Assembly (NCBI GenBank): GCA_038961845.1
Contig: CP152408.1
Coordinates: forward strand, 5,456,001-5,520,000
Source: Xylophilus sp. GW821-FHT01B05
Lineage (GTDB): Bacteria > Pseudomonadota > Gammaproteobacteria > Burkholderiales > Burkholderiaceae_C
DNA: 64,000 nt
Direction of reading: 5' to 3'
A model generated the notes under the pieces. The model ran no database searches. It was not told the DNA's origin and saw only the letters and a program-made list of their open reading frames with translations. This document shows positions 1 through 8,310 of the stretch, one piece after another (position 1 is the stretch's first letter; the number at the start of each line of letters is the position of its first letter). The position numbers and the translations under genes are program-made.

Positions 1-288
1 AACTGGCGCGCCAAATGGGCCGACAAGCTGTTTGGGCAGACCCTGCCCTGGCTGGCATCGCGCGGTGATACCGTGGTGCCAGTGCTGGCCAAGGGCCCGC
101 TGCCCGAGCTGACCGAGCGCCTGCTGAGCGAGAACCCCGGCGCCCGCGTGCTCGACGCGCGCCGCCCCAAGTTCGGCCAGGACCTGCAGCCCGTCACCGA
201 CGAGCAACCCACCGTATCGCCCAACCGCTGGTCGGTGCCGGGCGCCGTGGTGGGCATGGGCGCGATGCTGGTGCTGGCGGCTGAGTAA
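1..288 (+). CDS. C-terminal part of an unrecognised protein
   Basis: The reading frame is open from the left edge to a TAA at 286-288, giving 95 residues without a start, so the gene begins outside the window. I do not recognise the family. The visible part starts with a Trp/Lys-rich stretch (NWRAKWADKLFG), has a charged middle with a Pro-rich segment, and ends in a short glycine/alanine-rich hydrophobic tail (VPGAVVGMGAMLVLAAE). A strong hairpin terminator follows 24 bases after the stop, which supports this as a true gene end. Function cannot be inferred from this fragment. Confidence 0.6.
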   Translation, partial: NWRAKWADKLFGQTLPWLASRGDTVVPVLAKGPLPELTERLLSENPGARVLDARRPKFGQDLQPVTDEQPTVSPNRWSVPGAVVGMGAMLVLAAE

Positions 289-310
289 ACAGCGGCGTAG
301 CCACCGTTCA

Positions 311-336
311 AGGGGAGGCCGCAGGCCTCCCTTTTT
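311..336 (+). terminator. Rho-independent terminator
   Basis: Perfect 8-bp stem GGGAGGCC (313-320) / GGCCTCCC (324-331) with a GCA loop, followed by five T (332-336). It lies just after the stop of the partial gene at the left edge and ends about 25 bases before the next start codon. Confidence 0.85.
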
Positions 337-361
337 CATGTGCGGTGCTATTCTCTGCCGC

Positions 362-715
362 ATGAAGCTGATCCTCAAATGGCTGCTGCACGCAGCCGCC
401 CTGTTGCTGGTGGCCTATGTCTACAGCGGTGTGGAAGTGAAGAACTTCACCGCCGCCCTGATCGCCGCCGCCGTCATTGGCCTGCTCAACACGGTGCTGC
501 GGCCGGTGCTGGTGGTGCTGACGCTGCCGGTCACCATCCTCACGCTTGGCCTGTTCCTGTTCGTCATCAATGCGCTGATGTTCTGGGCGGCATCGGGATT
601 GCTCACGGGCTTTCACGTGGCCGGCTTTGGCGCGGCGCTGCTGGGCTCGCTGATTTATTCAGTGCTGAGCATCGTCATCGACTCAGCGGTCGGCGGCGTC
701 TTCTCGAAGTCTTGA
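362..715 (+). CDS. Small four-helix membrane protein, phage holin family 4 / YvlD-like
   Basis: A 117-residue, almost wholly hydrophobic protein. Four predicted membrane segments lie at roughly 3-22, 28-48, 52-80 and 86-112, with the conserved LNTVLRPVL and FVINALMFW stretches typical of the YvlD / phage holin family IV group. The family is common in bacterial chromosomes and has no firmly established role; the holin name comes from homology only. I chose the ATG at 362 because it opens directly into the first membrane helix, whereas the upstream alternative at 338 adds eight non-conserved residues and lies in the terminator tail. The 3' end overlaps the convergent M48 protease gene by 33 bases. 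Confidence 0.8.
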   Translation: MKLILKWLLHAAALLLVAYVYSGVEVKNFTAALIAAAVIGLLNTVLRPVLVVLTLPVTILTLGLFLFVINALMFWAASGLLTGFHVAGFGAALLGSLIYSVLSIVIDSAVGGVFSKS

Positions 716-2275
716 CTCGGCCTCGCGCAGGCGGGTGTCGATGATGGACGCCTCGACGTAATCACCACCCTGCTTGCGCATCAGTTCCTGCCCGGCCTTG
801 TAGCGGTCCACCGCGCCGGCCCAGTCCACATGCGCCACCTGCGCCTCGGCCTCGGCGCGCAGGGCGCGCAGCGGCTGGTTGATGGCGCGGTAGGCAGTAG
901 CCAGCAATTGCCACGCCGTGGCGTCGCGCGGATGGGTCGCCACCCAGGTCTGCAGCCGGTCGGCCACGTCACGCGCGCCGCTGCCGTGCTGGCTGGCCTC
1001 GGCGTAATAGATCAGCTCAGGCCGACCCGCGGGTGCACCAGGCATCACCAGCGCTGCGGTGCGCGCGCCGTTGCCTGCGCGCAGCTCGATCTCGGCGGAC
1101 AGCAGCCGCACCAGCCGCGCCGCCGGAGCATCGTCGGCCACCATGGGCGCCAGGCGCGCCACCTGTGCGCGCGCCCGGTCAAAGTCACGCTGCTGCACGT
1201 GGGCCAGTGCGCCCGCATACAACGCCACCATCTGCCGCCGCGGCGACTGGGCGCCAAAGCCGCCCTGGTCCGGCTCCGCCGCCCAGGCGCGCAAGGCGTC
1301 CACGCCCGGCCGTGAAATCACCCGCGCGCGCGCGGCGACCAGGGCATGCTCCAGGCTGCCGGAGGCGGCGCTGACCGTGACCGTCGGCAGGCTGGCCTCT
1401 GCGCCACTCGACGGCAGCGGCGCCGCCGGCCCGCTGCGCTGCGGGCGCGGCGCATCCAGCGGCACGCGTGCGCGCATGTCGGCAATGCGCTCGGTGGTCA
1501 GCGGGTGGCTGCGCAGGTAGGGAAACGAGCCGTTGTCGTTCAGGCGCGAGGCCTGTTGCAGCTTCTCGAACATGGCCGGAAAACCCTCCCCGTCGAAGCC
1601 GGCCTGGGTCATCACACCAAAGCCCACGCGATCAGCCTCGCGCTCCATGGCGCGCGAGAAATTGAGCTGCACCTGTGCCGACACCGCCGTGCCGCCCACG
1701 ATCAGCGCATTCGCCGCCTGCGGGTTCTTGCTGGCCGCCAGCGCGCCCAGCACCATGGCCGCCAGCATCAGCGGCGTGGTGCGGCTTTGCTGCGTCATCA
1801 GGCGCGAGATGTGGCGCTGGGTGACGTGGCTCAGCTCGTGCGCCAGCACCGAGGCCAGTTCATCGCGTGAATCCGTCACCGCAATCAGCCCGGCATACAC
1901 GCCCATGTAGCCGCCCGGCAGCGCAAAGGCATTCACCACGCGGTCGCGACCCAGCAGCAGCTCCCAGGCAAAGCGCTCGTGCAGCTCCTCGCTCATCTCG
2001 CCGCGCGCCTGCGCCGCCGCCAGCAGCGGCTGCCAGATGCTCTGCAGGTATTCCACCAGCACCGGGTCGTCAAGGTAATCCGGGTCGCGGTACAGCTCGC
2101 GCGCAATCCGGTCACCCAGGCGCCGCTCGGCGCCCGCCGTCATCTCGCTGCCGTCGCCCAGGCCGGGCAACTGGGCGCGCGACAAGGCCGGGCCCAGGCC
2201 CAGCAGCAGCGCCAACGCGGAACACAGAACGCGGCGCCCCAGGTCGCCGGCGCGGAGCGGGAAGAAAAAAGCCAT
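683..2275 (-). CDS. Periplasmic M48 zinc metalloprotease, BepA/YfgC-like
   Basis: A 530-residue protein with an N-terminal signal sequence (hydrophobic core about residues 16-33). The catalytic zinc motif HELSH is at 146-150, and the third ligand region EREAD at about 211-215 completes the M48 site. The C-terminal half is helical and Ala-rich, as expected for the TPR domain of BepA-type proteases, which in E. coli act on LptD/BamA assembly in the outer membrane. Length and layout fit BepA (E. coli about 490 residues). Its 3' end overlaps the convergent membrane-protein gene. The start at 2275 is the first ATG, with only a weak ribosome-binding site; moaC begins 53 bases away on the other strand, so the two share a divergent promoter region. 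Confidence 0.9.
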   Translation of the reverse strand: MAFFFPLRAGDLGRRVLCSALALLLGLGPALSRAQLPGLGDGSEMTAGAERRLGDRIARELYRDPDYLDDPVLVEYLQSIWQPLLAAAQARGEMSEELHERFAWELLLGRDRVVNAFALPGGYMGVYAGLIAVTDSRDELASVLAHELSHVTQRHISRLMTQQSRTTPLMLAAMVLGALAASKNPQAANALIVGGTAVSAQVQLNFSRAMEREADRVGFGVMTQAGFDGEGFPAMFEKLQQASRLNDNGSFPYLRSHPLTTERIADMRARVPLDAPRPQRSGPAAPLPSSGAEASLPTVTVSAASGSLEHALVAARARVISRPGVDALRAWAAEPDQGGFGAQSPRRQMVALYAGALAHVQQRDFDRARAQVARLAPMVADDAPAARLVRLLSAEIELRAGNGARTAALVMPGAPAGRPELIYYAEASQHGSGARDVADRLQTWVATHPRDATAWQLLATAYRAINQPLRALRAEAEAQVAHVDWAGAVDRYKAGQELMRKQGGDYVEASIIDTRLREAESRLREDAADR

Positions 2276-2328
2276 CGCCGTATGATGCGCCAGACCGGGA
2301 AATGTTCGCCCCGATCACAGCCCACTGC

Positions 2329-2823
2329 ATGAGTCCCCTCACCCATTTCGACGCCCACGGCCAGGCCCACATGGTCGACGTCGGCGCCAAGCCGGCCACC
2401 CACCGCGTGGCCATTGCCCGCGGCCGCATCAGCATGCGCCCTGAAACGCTGGCCCTGATCGAGTCCGGCACCGCCAAGAAAGGCGACGTGCTGGGCGTGG
2501 CCCGCATCGCCGCCATCCAGGCCGCCAAGAAGACCAGCGACCTGATCCCGCTGTGCCACCCCTTGGCCCTGACACGCGTTGCTATTGATTTCGAAGCTAT
2601 ATCCCCAGGCAGAACAGGGGCTGGGGCCATTATTTGTACTGCAACCGTGGAAACCGTCGGCCCCACCGGCGTAGAGATGGAAGCCCTCACCGCCGTGCAG
2701 GTGGGGCTGCTCACCATCTACGACATGTGCAAGGCAGCCGACCGGGGCATGGTGATGACCGACGTGCAGGTGCTGGAGAAGCACGGGGGCAAGTCGGGCA
2801 GCTACTCCAGCACTGCGGGATAA
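2329..2823 (+). CDS. moaC: Cyclic pyranopterin monophosphate synthase MoaC
   Basis: MoaC works with MoaA to turn GTP into cyclic pyranopterin monophosphate, the first step of molybdenum cofactor synthesis in the cytoplasm. The 164-residue protein matches E. coli MoaC along its length: LTHFDAHG at the N terminus, [15 protein letters not shown] at 71-79, the GVEMEALTA block at 114-122 and LTIYDMCKA at 128-136 with catalytic Asp132 and Lys135. The start at 2329 gives the usual N terminus; an in-frame ATG at 2302 is less likely. The odd part is residues 85-104, encoded by a copy of a dispersed repeat (2581-2640), which makes this loop about five residues longer than in E. coli. The reading frame is intact and the catalytic residues are kept, so the enzyme should work. 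Confidence 0.93.
   Translation: MSPLTHFDAHGQAHMVDVGAKPATHRVAIARGRISMRPETLALIESGTAKKGDVLGVARIAAIQAAKKTSDLIPLCHPLALTRVAIDFEAISPGRTGAGAIICTATVETVGPTGVEMEALTAVQVGLLTIYDMCKAADRGMVMTDVQVLEKHGGKSGSYSSTAG
2581..2640 (+). repeat. Dispersed hairpin repeat (type 1) inside moaC
   Basis: This stretch is AT-richer than the rest of moaC and matches the type 1 intergenic repeat seen at 13716, 19267, 38794 and 47337. It has a left end CTATTGATTT followed by AGCTAT, then CCCAGGCAG, a GGGGCT arm and GGCCATTATTT. The closest copy (38794-38861) has CCCAGGCAGGACCTGGGCT in the same place. Here the repeat is in frame without a stop and encodes the moaC loop at residues 85-104. The left arm keeps the family spacing; the right arm is degenerate. 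Confidence 0.7.
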
Positions 2824-2870
2824 GCACCATGAAAAGTGGCCCCCACGCTCCCCGCTTCGCGTGGTTCGCT

Positions 2871-2891
2871 GCCCCCCGAGGGGGCGTTTTT
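2871..2891 (+). terminator. Terminator after moaC, part of a 3'-end repeat-like block
   Basis: Stem GCCCCC (2871-2876) / GGGGGC (2880-2885) with loop CGA, followed by G and TTTTT. The block from about 2829 carries CCCCCACGCT and TTCGCGT ahead of the hairpin. That layout resembles the type 3 repeat found after other genes, where CCCCCAGGCT comes before a C-run/G-run hairpin. It lies 50 bases after the moaC stop. Confidence 0.75.
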
Positions 2892-2912
2892 CATCTTGGG
2901 GCGGCCCGGCAA

Positions 2913-2942
2913 TGAAAAAAGCCGGCTGCGGGTGCAGCCGGC
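2913..2942 (-). terminator. Rho-independent terminator of the SYLF gene
   Basis: Perfect 9-bp stem GCCGGCTGC (2921-2929) / GCAGCCGGC (2934-2942) with loop GGGT. On the minus strand it is followed by a run of six T (A-run at 2915-2920). It ends about 20 bases beyond the stop of the SYLF lipoprotein gene and faces the moaC terminator. Confidence 0.88.
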
Positions 2943-2961
2943 CGGGCTCAGGCTGAGAGCT

Positions 2962-3546
2962 TTAGAGCTGGATGCGCGAGATCTTCGCGCCCTGCAGTGA
3001 CACGCCGGCCTCCAGGCCGACATTGGTCATCACGAAGCCCACCACTGGCTGCTGCACGGTATTGGTGTCGACGCTGCCGTTGGCGCCCACGTTGGCCACC
3101 GCCACCGTGGCATCCGCCCCCACCGTCCAGCCGCTGCTGTTGCGGAACTTGTCCAGCGCATCCTGCGTGGTGAACAAATAGATCACCGCCTTGGACTGCG
3201 CCCCGGCCTGGAAGCCGATCGAGCCTGCGGTGGTGCTGTAGTAGCCCTGCGTAGCACCATTCACGCGCAAGGCGCCACGGCCGTACTCAGCCCCGATCCC
3301 CAGGCTGGCCCCCACCACCGACGGGAACACCAGCACCCCACGCGACTTGGCCACCAGCTCGCGCGAGCCGGGCACGGTGTCATAGAGCTTGGAGAGCGAG
3401 GCATTCACCTGCGCGTCGATGGAGGTACGCGAGGAAGTGCCGCTGGCCTGGTCATTGGGACGGGTGGTGGTGCAGCCCACGAAGGCAAGGCTGCAGGCGG
3501 CAACTGCGGCGGCAAGGCCGACGCTGCGAAGCTTGATGGATGGCAT
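2962..3546 (-). CDS. Lipoprotein with SYLF (YSC84-like) lipid-binding domain
   Basis: A 194-residue protein with a lipoprotein signal peptide (hydrophobic core about 8-20, lipobox FVGC). After the lipid-modified Cys comes the SYLF domain: RGVLVFPSVV, YGRGALRV, YYSTTAGSIGFQAGAQ, VIYLFTTQDAL and a conserved C-terminal VGLEAGVSLQG. SYLF domains bind lipids in eukaryotes; the bacterial members are surface or periplasmic lipoproteins of unclear role. The ATG at 3546 is chosen because an AAAGGAG ribosome-binding site lies just upstream and it begins the signal peptide; an upstream extension to 3735 is open but non-conserved. It is monocistronic, with its own terminator. Confidence 0.87.
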   Translation of the reverse strand: MPSIKLRSVGLAAAVAACSLAFVGCTTTRPNDQASGTSSRTSIDAQVNASLSKLYDTVPGSRELVAKSRGVLVFPSVVGASLGIGAEYGRGALRVNGATQGYYSTTAGSIGFQAGAQSKAVIYLFTTQDALDKFRNSSGWTVGADATVAVANVGANGSVDTNTVQQPVVGFVMTNVGLEAGVSLQGAKISRIQL

Positions 3547-3802
3547 GGAATGAACTCCTTTGGACATATCAGGCGGAAAAAACCCGCATATCTGCAGGTG
3601 CGCAAGGGATTGCGTCGCCATGGTAGGCCCGCGGGAATGCGGTTTTGCCAAGTGTGGAAGTTGGACTACGTGAGGTCGGGATGGAGAAGAAGCTGGATTG
3701 TCGATTTGTACGAAAACACGGATTTCACATACCAAGGTCTTTTGTCAAAATTTTTGCTAAATGAGGTTGAGAGCCATTTGAAATTCGAATTCAGAGATTC
3801 AA
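3547..3802. other. AT-rich intergenic region without a convincing gene
   Basis: Non-coding on current evidence. It carries the 5' region of the SYLF gene (AAAGGAG site near 3550-3560, transcribed leftward) and, from about 3640, a marked drop in GC that continues through pilA. A 93-codon plus-strand frame (3550-3831) has no ribosome-binding site, no recognisable domain, and runs into the pilA terminator hairpin, so I do not call it a gene. Confidence 0.6.
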
Positions 3803-3803
3803 T

Positions 3804-3829
3804 AAAAAAGGCCCTTAAGGGCCTTTTTT
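3804..3829. terminator. Bidirectional terminator downstream of pilA
   Basis: AAAAAAGGCCC / GGGCCTTTTTT with a TTAA loop, a symmetric hairpin flanked by A6 and T6 so that it can act in both directions. It lies 44 bases past the pilA stop on the minus strand and is the natural end of the pilA transcript. Confidence 0.88.
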
Positions 3830-3872
3830 AAAACTACTCTTGCGCGTCATTAGACCTTGGGAGTAGGTTTTA

Positions 3873-4316
3873 TCAAGTGCATTCCTTAGGTTTCAGCTTT
3901 GCAGCGACACTCGACGTGCAAGTCCATTTGCCAGGATCGGTTGCCGCATCATCCGCTATGCGAGTCCAGGTAATGGTTTGGTTATTCACTTGCGAGCCAC
4001 CGATCAGCGTGCAGACAATAGTACCTGCACCTTTATTGGCTACAGCAAAGGTCGCGGCAATTGCACACCTCTTGGTCGAGGTTTGCAGCCCAATGTCCGT
4101 AGCCGTAGTCACAGCGGTTCCATCGGTAATACTCGTTTCTACTTTCGTTTGACCAGGGGTTATTTCCCCCAACCCAGCCGCAACTTGCGCCTTGGCTGTG
4201 TAATCCTGATAAGCCGGCAGTGCCACAGCCGCCAAAATACCAATAATCGCCACAACGATCATCAATTCAATAAGGGTGAAACCCTTTTGAACGCTACGCG
4301 AAATAGAACGCTTCAT
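3873..4316 (-). CDS. pilA: Major type IV pilin, PilA
   Basis: A 147-residue prepilin that is polymerised into the type IV pilus after cleavage and N-methylation by PilD. It has a short charged leader ending KG, the cleavage site [28 protein letters not shown] with Glu5 of the mature form, and a C-terminal disulfide loop bounded by Cys near residue 126 and the Cys two residues from the end; a second Cys pair lies further in. The start at 4316 has an AGGAG site. It is monocistronic between a sigma-54-type promoter and a strong terminator. Base composition is clearly AT-richer than its neighbours, as often seen for pilin subunits that vary or are exchanged between strains. Minor pilins and PilY1 for the same pilus are at 50-57 kb. 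Confidence 0.93.
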   Translation of the reverse strand: MKRSISRSVQKGFTLIELMIVVAIIGILAAVALPAYQDYTAKAQVAAGLGEITPGQTKVETSITDGTAVTTATDIGLQTSTKRCAIAATFAVANKGAGTIVCTLIGGSQVNNQTITWTRIADDAATDPGKWTCTSSVAAKLKPKECT

Positions 4317-4361
4317 AGAAAACTCCTGGGGGTGTTGGGAGGGGGAGGGACCCGGTAGCGC

Positions 4362-4377
4362 AGCAGCTTCCATGCCA
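4362..4377 (-). promoter_or_regulatory. Candidate sigma-54 promoter of pilA
   Basis: Minus-strand TGGCATGGAAGCTGCT keeps the invariant GG and GC dinucleotides of a -24/-12 promoter ten bases apart. The predicted start site is about 35 bases upstream of the pilA ATG. In Pseudomonas, pilA is transcribed by sigma-54 with PilR, which makes this reading plausible; the -12 element (CTGCT against TTGCA) is imperfect. Confidence 0.6.
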
Positions 4378-4490
4378 GGGCACTTGCACTTCGTTTCACA
4401 TCCATACAGCTGGATTCCCGACAAGTCCGGCGGCTGGGGCTGTCACCTTTGCTAGCCCAAAGATACGGGTTGACACTTTTGTCGGCTTTG

Positions 4491-5276
4491 TCACAGCTCT
4501 ATGAACTGGCCGGCCTGGAGTTGGACTATGCGGCGGGTGAGCAGGGCTGGTGGCGCTGCTGTGGCTGTGCCGATCTCGCCCATGATGGCGGCGGTTTCGG
4601 CGGGCTTGGTGTGGGTGATGTAGACCGGGTAGGCCTGCCGGGCATTGATCTGGGCCAGTTCCTGCGCCAGCGCCTGGGGGCACAGATGCTGGCTGCGCCG
4701 GGCCAGCGGGGCCTCGTGGTCGCTGAAGGCGGTCTCTATGACCAGGGCGCCGACATTGAGCTGGTTGACCCGGCGCCAGAAGGCGGGGTTGGGCCCGGTG
4801 TCGCCGGTGAAGACCCAGCAGGGGCCGCCCTCGCTCACGGCAAAGCCCACGGCCGGCACGGTGTGGGCGGCGGGCAGCACCTCGATCTGCTTGCCGGCAA
4901 TGGCCAGCACCTGGCCCACCTCGATTTTATGCAGGCGGATGAACGGCGCCTGCGGCGACGGCAGGCGGGTGAAGTCGGGCCAGATGAGGTCGTTGAAGAT
5001 GTGAGCGCGCAAGGCGACCACGGTGCCAGGCAGGGCATGCACGCAGATCGGGGTGCTACGGCGCGCACTGATAGCGTCGGCCATCAAGGGCAGTGCGGCG
5101 ATGTGGTCCAGGTGGCTGTGGGTGAGCAGCACGTGGTCGATGCGGGCCATCTCGTCCAGGCTCAGGTCGCCCACGCCGGTGCCGGCATCGACCAGCAGGC
5201 TCTCGTCCACCAGGAAGGCGGTGGTACGGCAGTCGCGGGCGATGGCGCCGGAGCAACCGAGCACTCGGATTTTCAT
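4491..5276 (-). CDS. Class II 3',5'-cyclic-nucleotide phosphodiesterase (metallo-beta-lactamase fold)
   Basis: A 261-residue MBL-fold hydrolase predicted to cleave cAMP or cGMP in the cytoplasm. It opens with the family hallmark MKIRVLGCSGA. The metal-binding motif THSHLDHIAALP (about residues 51-62) is the class II phosphodiesterase signature, and further ligands come from the AAHTVPAVGF, FTGDTGPN and ITHTKP segments. It is the last gene of a four-gene minus-strand run, 24 bases after the CHASE2 cyclase stop. Synthesis and breakdown of a cyclic nucleotide are therefore very likely encoded on one transcript. Substrate preference (cAMP against cGMP) cannot be read from the sequence. Confidence 0.87.
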   Translation of the reverse strand: MKIRVLGCSGAIARDCRTTAFLVDESLLVDAGTGVGDLSLDEMARIDHVLLTHSHLDHIAALPLMADAISARRSTPICVHALPGTVVALRAHIFNDLIWPDFTRLPSPQAPFIRLHKIEVGQVLAIAGKQIEVLPAAHTVPAVGFAVSEGGPCWVFTGDTGPNPAFWRRVNQLNVGALVIETAFSDHEAPLARRSQHLCPQALAQELAQINARQAYPVYITHTKPAETAAIMGEIGTATAAPPALLTRRIVQLQAGQFIEL

Positions 5277-5300
5277 GGGTAGTCTCTTGGAACGTAAGGG

Positions 5301-7535
5301 CTACTTGGTATCGAAGCGGGTGGTGCCATCCCAGTCTGCCGGCGGGGGCGATTGCCGGGCGGCGACTATGCGCGCCAGGTACAGCGCGTGCAGGGCCTCC
5401 TGGCCGGCGGCGGGCGCCAGGTCTTGCAGCAGGGCCTGGGCCTGGTCCCAGTCACGGCGGCGGTAGGCTTCAAGCATAGCGGCCCACGCGGCGTCGGGCT
5501 CGGCCGATGCCCCCGCGCCTTGCGGGCTGAAGACGCCGACAGCCTGCTGCTTGCCCTGGACCCGGACCCGGTCCAGCTCGCGCCAGGTAAAGCCTTCGCC
5601 AGCCTGCTGGCGGGTACTGTCGCTGGCCACAATGGCCACGCCGTAGACCTTGGACAAGCCCTCCAGCCGCGCGCCCAGGTTGACCGCATCGCCCACCACG
5701 GTGTAGCTGCGGCGGATGTCCGAGCCCATGTCGCCGACGCACATGCTGCCGGTATTGAGGCCGATGCCAATGTCGACCTGTGGCAGGCCACGCGCGCGGT
5801 GCTCGACGTTGAGCGCCTGCACCGCATCGACCATGGCCAGCGCGGCGGCGACGGCCAGGCGGGCATGCCCGGGCTCCGCCACCGGCGCGCCCCAGAAGGC
5901 CATGACGCAGTCGCCCATGTATTTGTCTATGGTGCCGCGATGGGCGCGAATGGTCTCGGTCAGCCGGCTGAACACGCTGTTGAGCAGCGCCTGCAGGGCC
6001 AAGGGCTCCATGCGCTCGGACAGGGCGGTGAAACCGCGCATGTCGCAGAACATCACCGTCAGTTCGCGGCTGGCGGCCTGCATGCTGTAGCGCCCCGGCT
6101 GCCTGAGCATTTCCTGCACCAGCTCGCGCGGCACATAGGTGCCGAACAGTTTTGCCAGTTGGCGCTTGGCGCGGCTTTCGACAAAGTAGCCGTAGGCGAT
6201 GTTGAGGCCAAACGCGGTCGCCACCATCAGCAGTTGCGCCGCCAGCGGCAGCACCAGCGCCGCCGCGCGGTAGAGCCAGAAATTGAGCCCGGCCAGCGCA
6301 GCCGCAAGCGCCAGCGCCAACCCGGCGCCGGCCGGCACCGACAGCAGCGGCAGCGCAAACGCCAGCAGCAGGCCGGCCACCAGCAGGGCCAGCACTTCGT
6401 AGCCGGTGGCGTAGTCGGGCCGCGCCGGGCTGCGGCCATCCAGCAGGCCCGAGATCACGTTGGCGTGGGTTTCAACGCCGGGATAGGTTTCACCGACCGG
6501 CGTCACGCGCAGGTCCTGCAGGCCCGGCGCCGTGCTGCCCACCAGCACGACCTTGCCCTTGAGCTGGCCTGCCGGCAGCCGCCCGGCCAGCACGTCCGAG
6601 GCGGACACGTAGCGAAAGGAGCCGCCGCGCGCGCCGCCCGGCCCGCGATAAGGCACGAGCGTGGCCGCACGCCTGTCCACCGGCACGGACTGCAGGCGCT
6701 CACCCTGGTGCAGCAGCAGGCCTTCCAGCACCTGGGGCTGGTCCGCGCGCTGGTCGGGCGCATAGGCCGGCAACAGCTCGGGCTGACCGCGCAGCAAACG
6801 AAACACGGCCAGCGCCAGCGATTCGTAGTAATGGCCCTGGTACTGGGCCAGCAGCGGCAGGGCGCGCACCACGCCGTCGGCGTCGGTGATGGCATTGAAG
6901 AAGCCGGCATGCGCTGCGGCGGCGCTCAGGTTGGGCAGATTGGCGCCATAGCCGTTCCAGGACAGGGCATGGATGCCCGGCGGTGCAAGGTCTTGCGCGC
7001 GCAGCACGGGCGCTGGCAGCGCGCCCTTGGTACGGCCGTCGCGGTCACTGGTGAAGTAATAGCCCAGCGCCACCGGCCGCTGCGCCAACGCATGGGCAAA
7101 GCGCTGGTCGTAGTCCAGCTGCGGCGCTAGCTGCCGCAATTGCTCGGCAAAACCCGGCTGCTGGCGCAGCGGCCCCTGGGCCAGTTGCTGCAGGCTGTGC
7201 AGGCCGGAGCTGTCATCGGCCTCGGCAAACAGCACATCGAAGCCGAGCACGGCCACCTGTTGCCGGTCGAACAGCTCGTCCACCAGTTGCGCCATCTTGT
7301 CGCGACCCCAGGGCCAGTGGCCGAGCTCGGCCAGGCTCTTTTCGTCGATGTCGACGATGGCGATGCGCTCGTCCAGCGTGCGCGGCATGGTGGCCCGCAG
7401 GCGCAGGTCGTACAGCGCGTCATCCAGCCGGCGCAAGGGAGCCAGCTCGGCCATGCCGATGGCGTGCAGCAGCGCAATGCCCACCGGCACGAGCGTGACG
7501 CCGATGCGCAAGCAATGGCGGGACAGCAGCCCCAT
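5301..7535 (-). CDS. Membrane adenylate/guanylate cyclase with CHASE2 sensor
   Basis: A 744-residue class III cyclase. An N-terminal membrane anchor (about 8-28) is followed by a periplasmic CHASE2 domain (about 30-345), three membrane helices (about 370-445) and a cytoplasmic cyclase domain from about 485. The cyclase keeps the two metal Asp residues (FCDMRGFT and DKYMGDCVMAFWG), the Lys before YMGD and a Thr in SYTVVGDAVNLGARL that fit an ATP-using enzyme. A short Ala-rich C-terminal tail follows. CHASE2 is an extracytoplasmic ligand-sensing domain; its signal is unknown. It is third in the PP2C-FHA-cyclase-phosphodiesterase run, with gaps of 26 and 24 bases either side. Confidence 0.92.
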   Translation of the reverse strand: MGLLSRHCLRIGVTLVPVGIALLHAIGMAELAPLRRLDDALYDLRLRATMPRTLDERIAIVDIDEKSLAELGHWPWGRDKMAQLVDELFDRQQVAVLGFDVLFAEADDSSGLHSLQQLAQGPLRQQPGFAEQLRQLAPQLDYDQRFAHALAQRPVALGYYFTSDRDGRTKGALPAPVLRAQDLAPPGIHALSWNGYGANLPNLSAAAAHAGFFNAITDADGVVRALPLLAQYQGHYYESLALAVFRLLRGQPELLPAYAPDQRADQPQVLEGLLLHQGERLQSVPVDRRAATLVPYRGPGGARGGSFRYVSASDVLAGRLPAGQLKGKVVLVGSTAPGLQDLRVTPVGETYPGVETHANVISGLLDGRSPARPDYATGYEVLALLVAGLLLAFALPLLSVPAGAGLALALAAALAGLNFWLYRAAALVLPLAAQLLMVATAFGLNIAYGYFVESRAKRQLAKLFGTYVPRELVQEMLRQPGRYSMQAASRELTVMFCDMRGFTALSERMEPLALQALLNSVFSRLTETIRAHRGTIDKYMGDCVMAFWGAPVAEPGHARLAVAAALAMVDAVQALNVEHRARGLPQVDIGIGLNTGSMCVGDMGSDIRRSYTVVGDAVNLGARLEGLSKVYGVAIVASDSTRQQAGEGFTWRELDRVRVQGKQQAVGVFSPQGAGASAEPDAAWAAMLEAYRRRDWDQAQALLQDLAPAAGQEALHALYLARIVAARQSPPPADWDGTTRFDTK

Positions 7536-7561
7536 GGAAACCGGGCGGGAGAGGCTGGTGC

Positions 7562-8266
7562 TCAGCCCAGGGCGTGGTCGAACTGCATGCGCACGCCGGC
7601 CAGTTCGACCAGGTCGCCATGTCGCAGCACCACGGGGCCGGACTGCAGCGGCGCGCCATTGATGGAGGGCACAGCGCCGCCCTCGACATAGCTCAGGATG
7701 AAGCCGCGGCCACGACGCGTGATGGCGGCAATGCCGATGCCGGATTTGCCTATGGTGGTCACGACCTTGACCAAGGCCAGCTTGCGGCCGGCCGCGGCAC
7801 CGCTCAGCACCTGGATGGTGGGCGCCTGGGTGGCGGCCATCACTGGCTCGGCCGTCAGGGCGGTCTCGGCAAAAACGGAGGGCGGGCCGCTGTCGGGCTC
7901 AGCCGGCAGCGGTGGCTCCAACTGGGCCACCGCCTGAACCGGCGGCGGCGCCGGTGGTGTAGCCAGCGACGGGCGTGGATCGTGTTCGAAGCGGAGCTGG
8001 TACTTGCCTATGCCGATGATGTCGCCACTGCACAGTACCTGGCGCTCGACCCGCTTGCCATTGACGAAGGTGCCGTTGGTGCTGCGAAGGTCTTCCACCA
8101 GCACCTCGCCGTCGGCGCCCAGGTGCATCGTGGCGTGCTCGCCGCTGACTGCGAGGTTGTCGATCACGACGTCGCTGTAGGGCCGGCGGCCGAAGGTGGT
8201 GTGCTCCTTGACCAGTACCACTTCCCGAAGGGTGACGCCCTCGAGCGACAACAACAGCTTGGCCAT
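7562..8266 (-). CDS. FHA-domain protein, probably two FHA modules
   Basis: A 234-residue cytoplasmic protein. The N-terminal FHA domain (about 20-92) has the full phosphothreonine-binding signature: GRRPYSD, SGEHA and RSTNGTFVNG. A Pro/Ala-rich linker (about 98-140) leads to a second, more divergent FHA-like fold (about 150-230) with TIGKSGIG, INGAPL and LRHGDLVELAGVRM. FHA domains dock onto phosphothreonine peptides, so with the adjacent PP2C phosphatase it forms the reader and eraser of a Ser/Thr phosphorylation circuit. No Ser/Thr kinase is present in the window. It is 44 bases after the PP2C gene and 26 bases before the cyclase. Confidence 0.9.
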   Translation of the reverse strand: MAKLLLSLEGVTLREVVLVKEHTTFGRRPYSDVVIDNLAVSGEHATMHLGADGEVLVEDLRSTNGTFVNGKRVERQVLCSGDIIGIGKYQLRFEHDPRPSLATPPAPPPVQAVAQLEPPLPAEPDSGPPSVFAETALTAEPVMAATQAPTIQVLSGAAAGRKLALVKVVTTIGKSGIGIAAITRRGRGFILSYVEGGAVPSINGAPLQSGPVVLRHGDLVELAGVRMQFDHALG

Positions 8267-8310
8267 GCCCGACTCCTGATCCGGTTGCTTGTGTGGCCCG
8301 CGCCGCCGCT

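Noticed and set aside
3550..3831. 93-codon plus-strand frame between the SYLF gene and pilA
   Set aside because: It would start in the SYLF leader and end in the pilA terminator hairpin; no domain, no ribosome-binding site.
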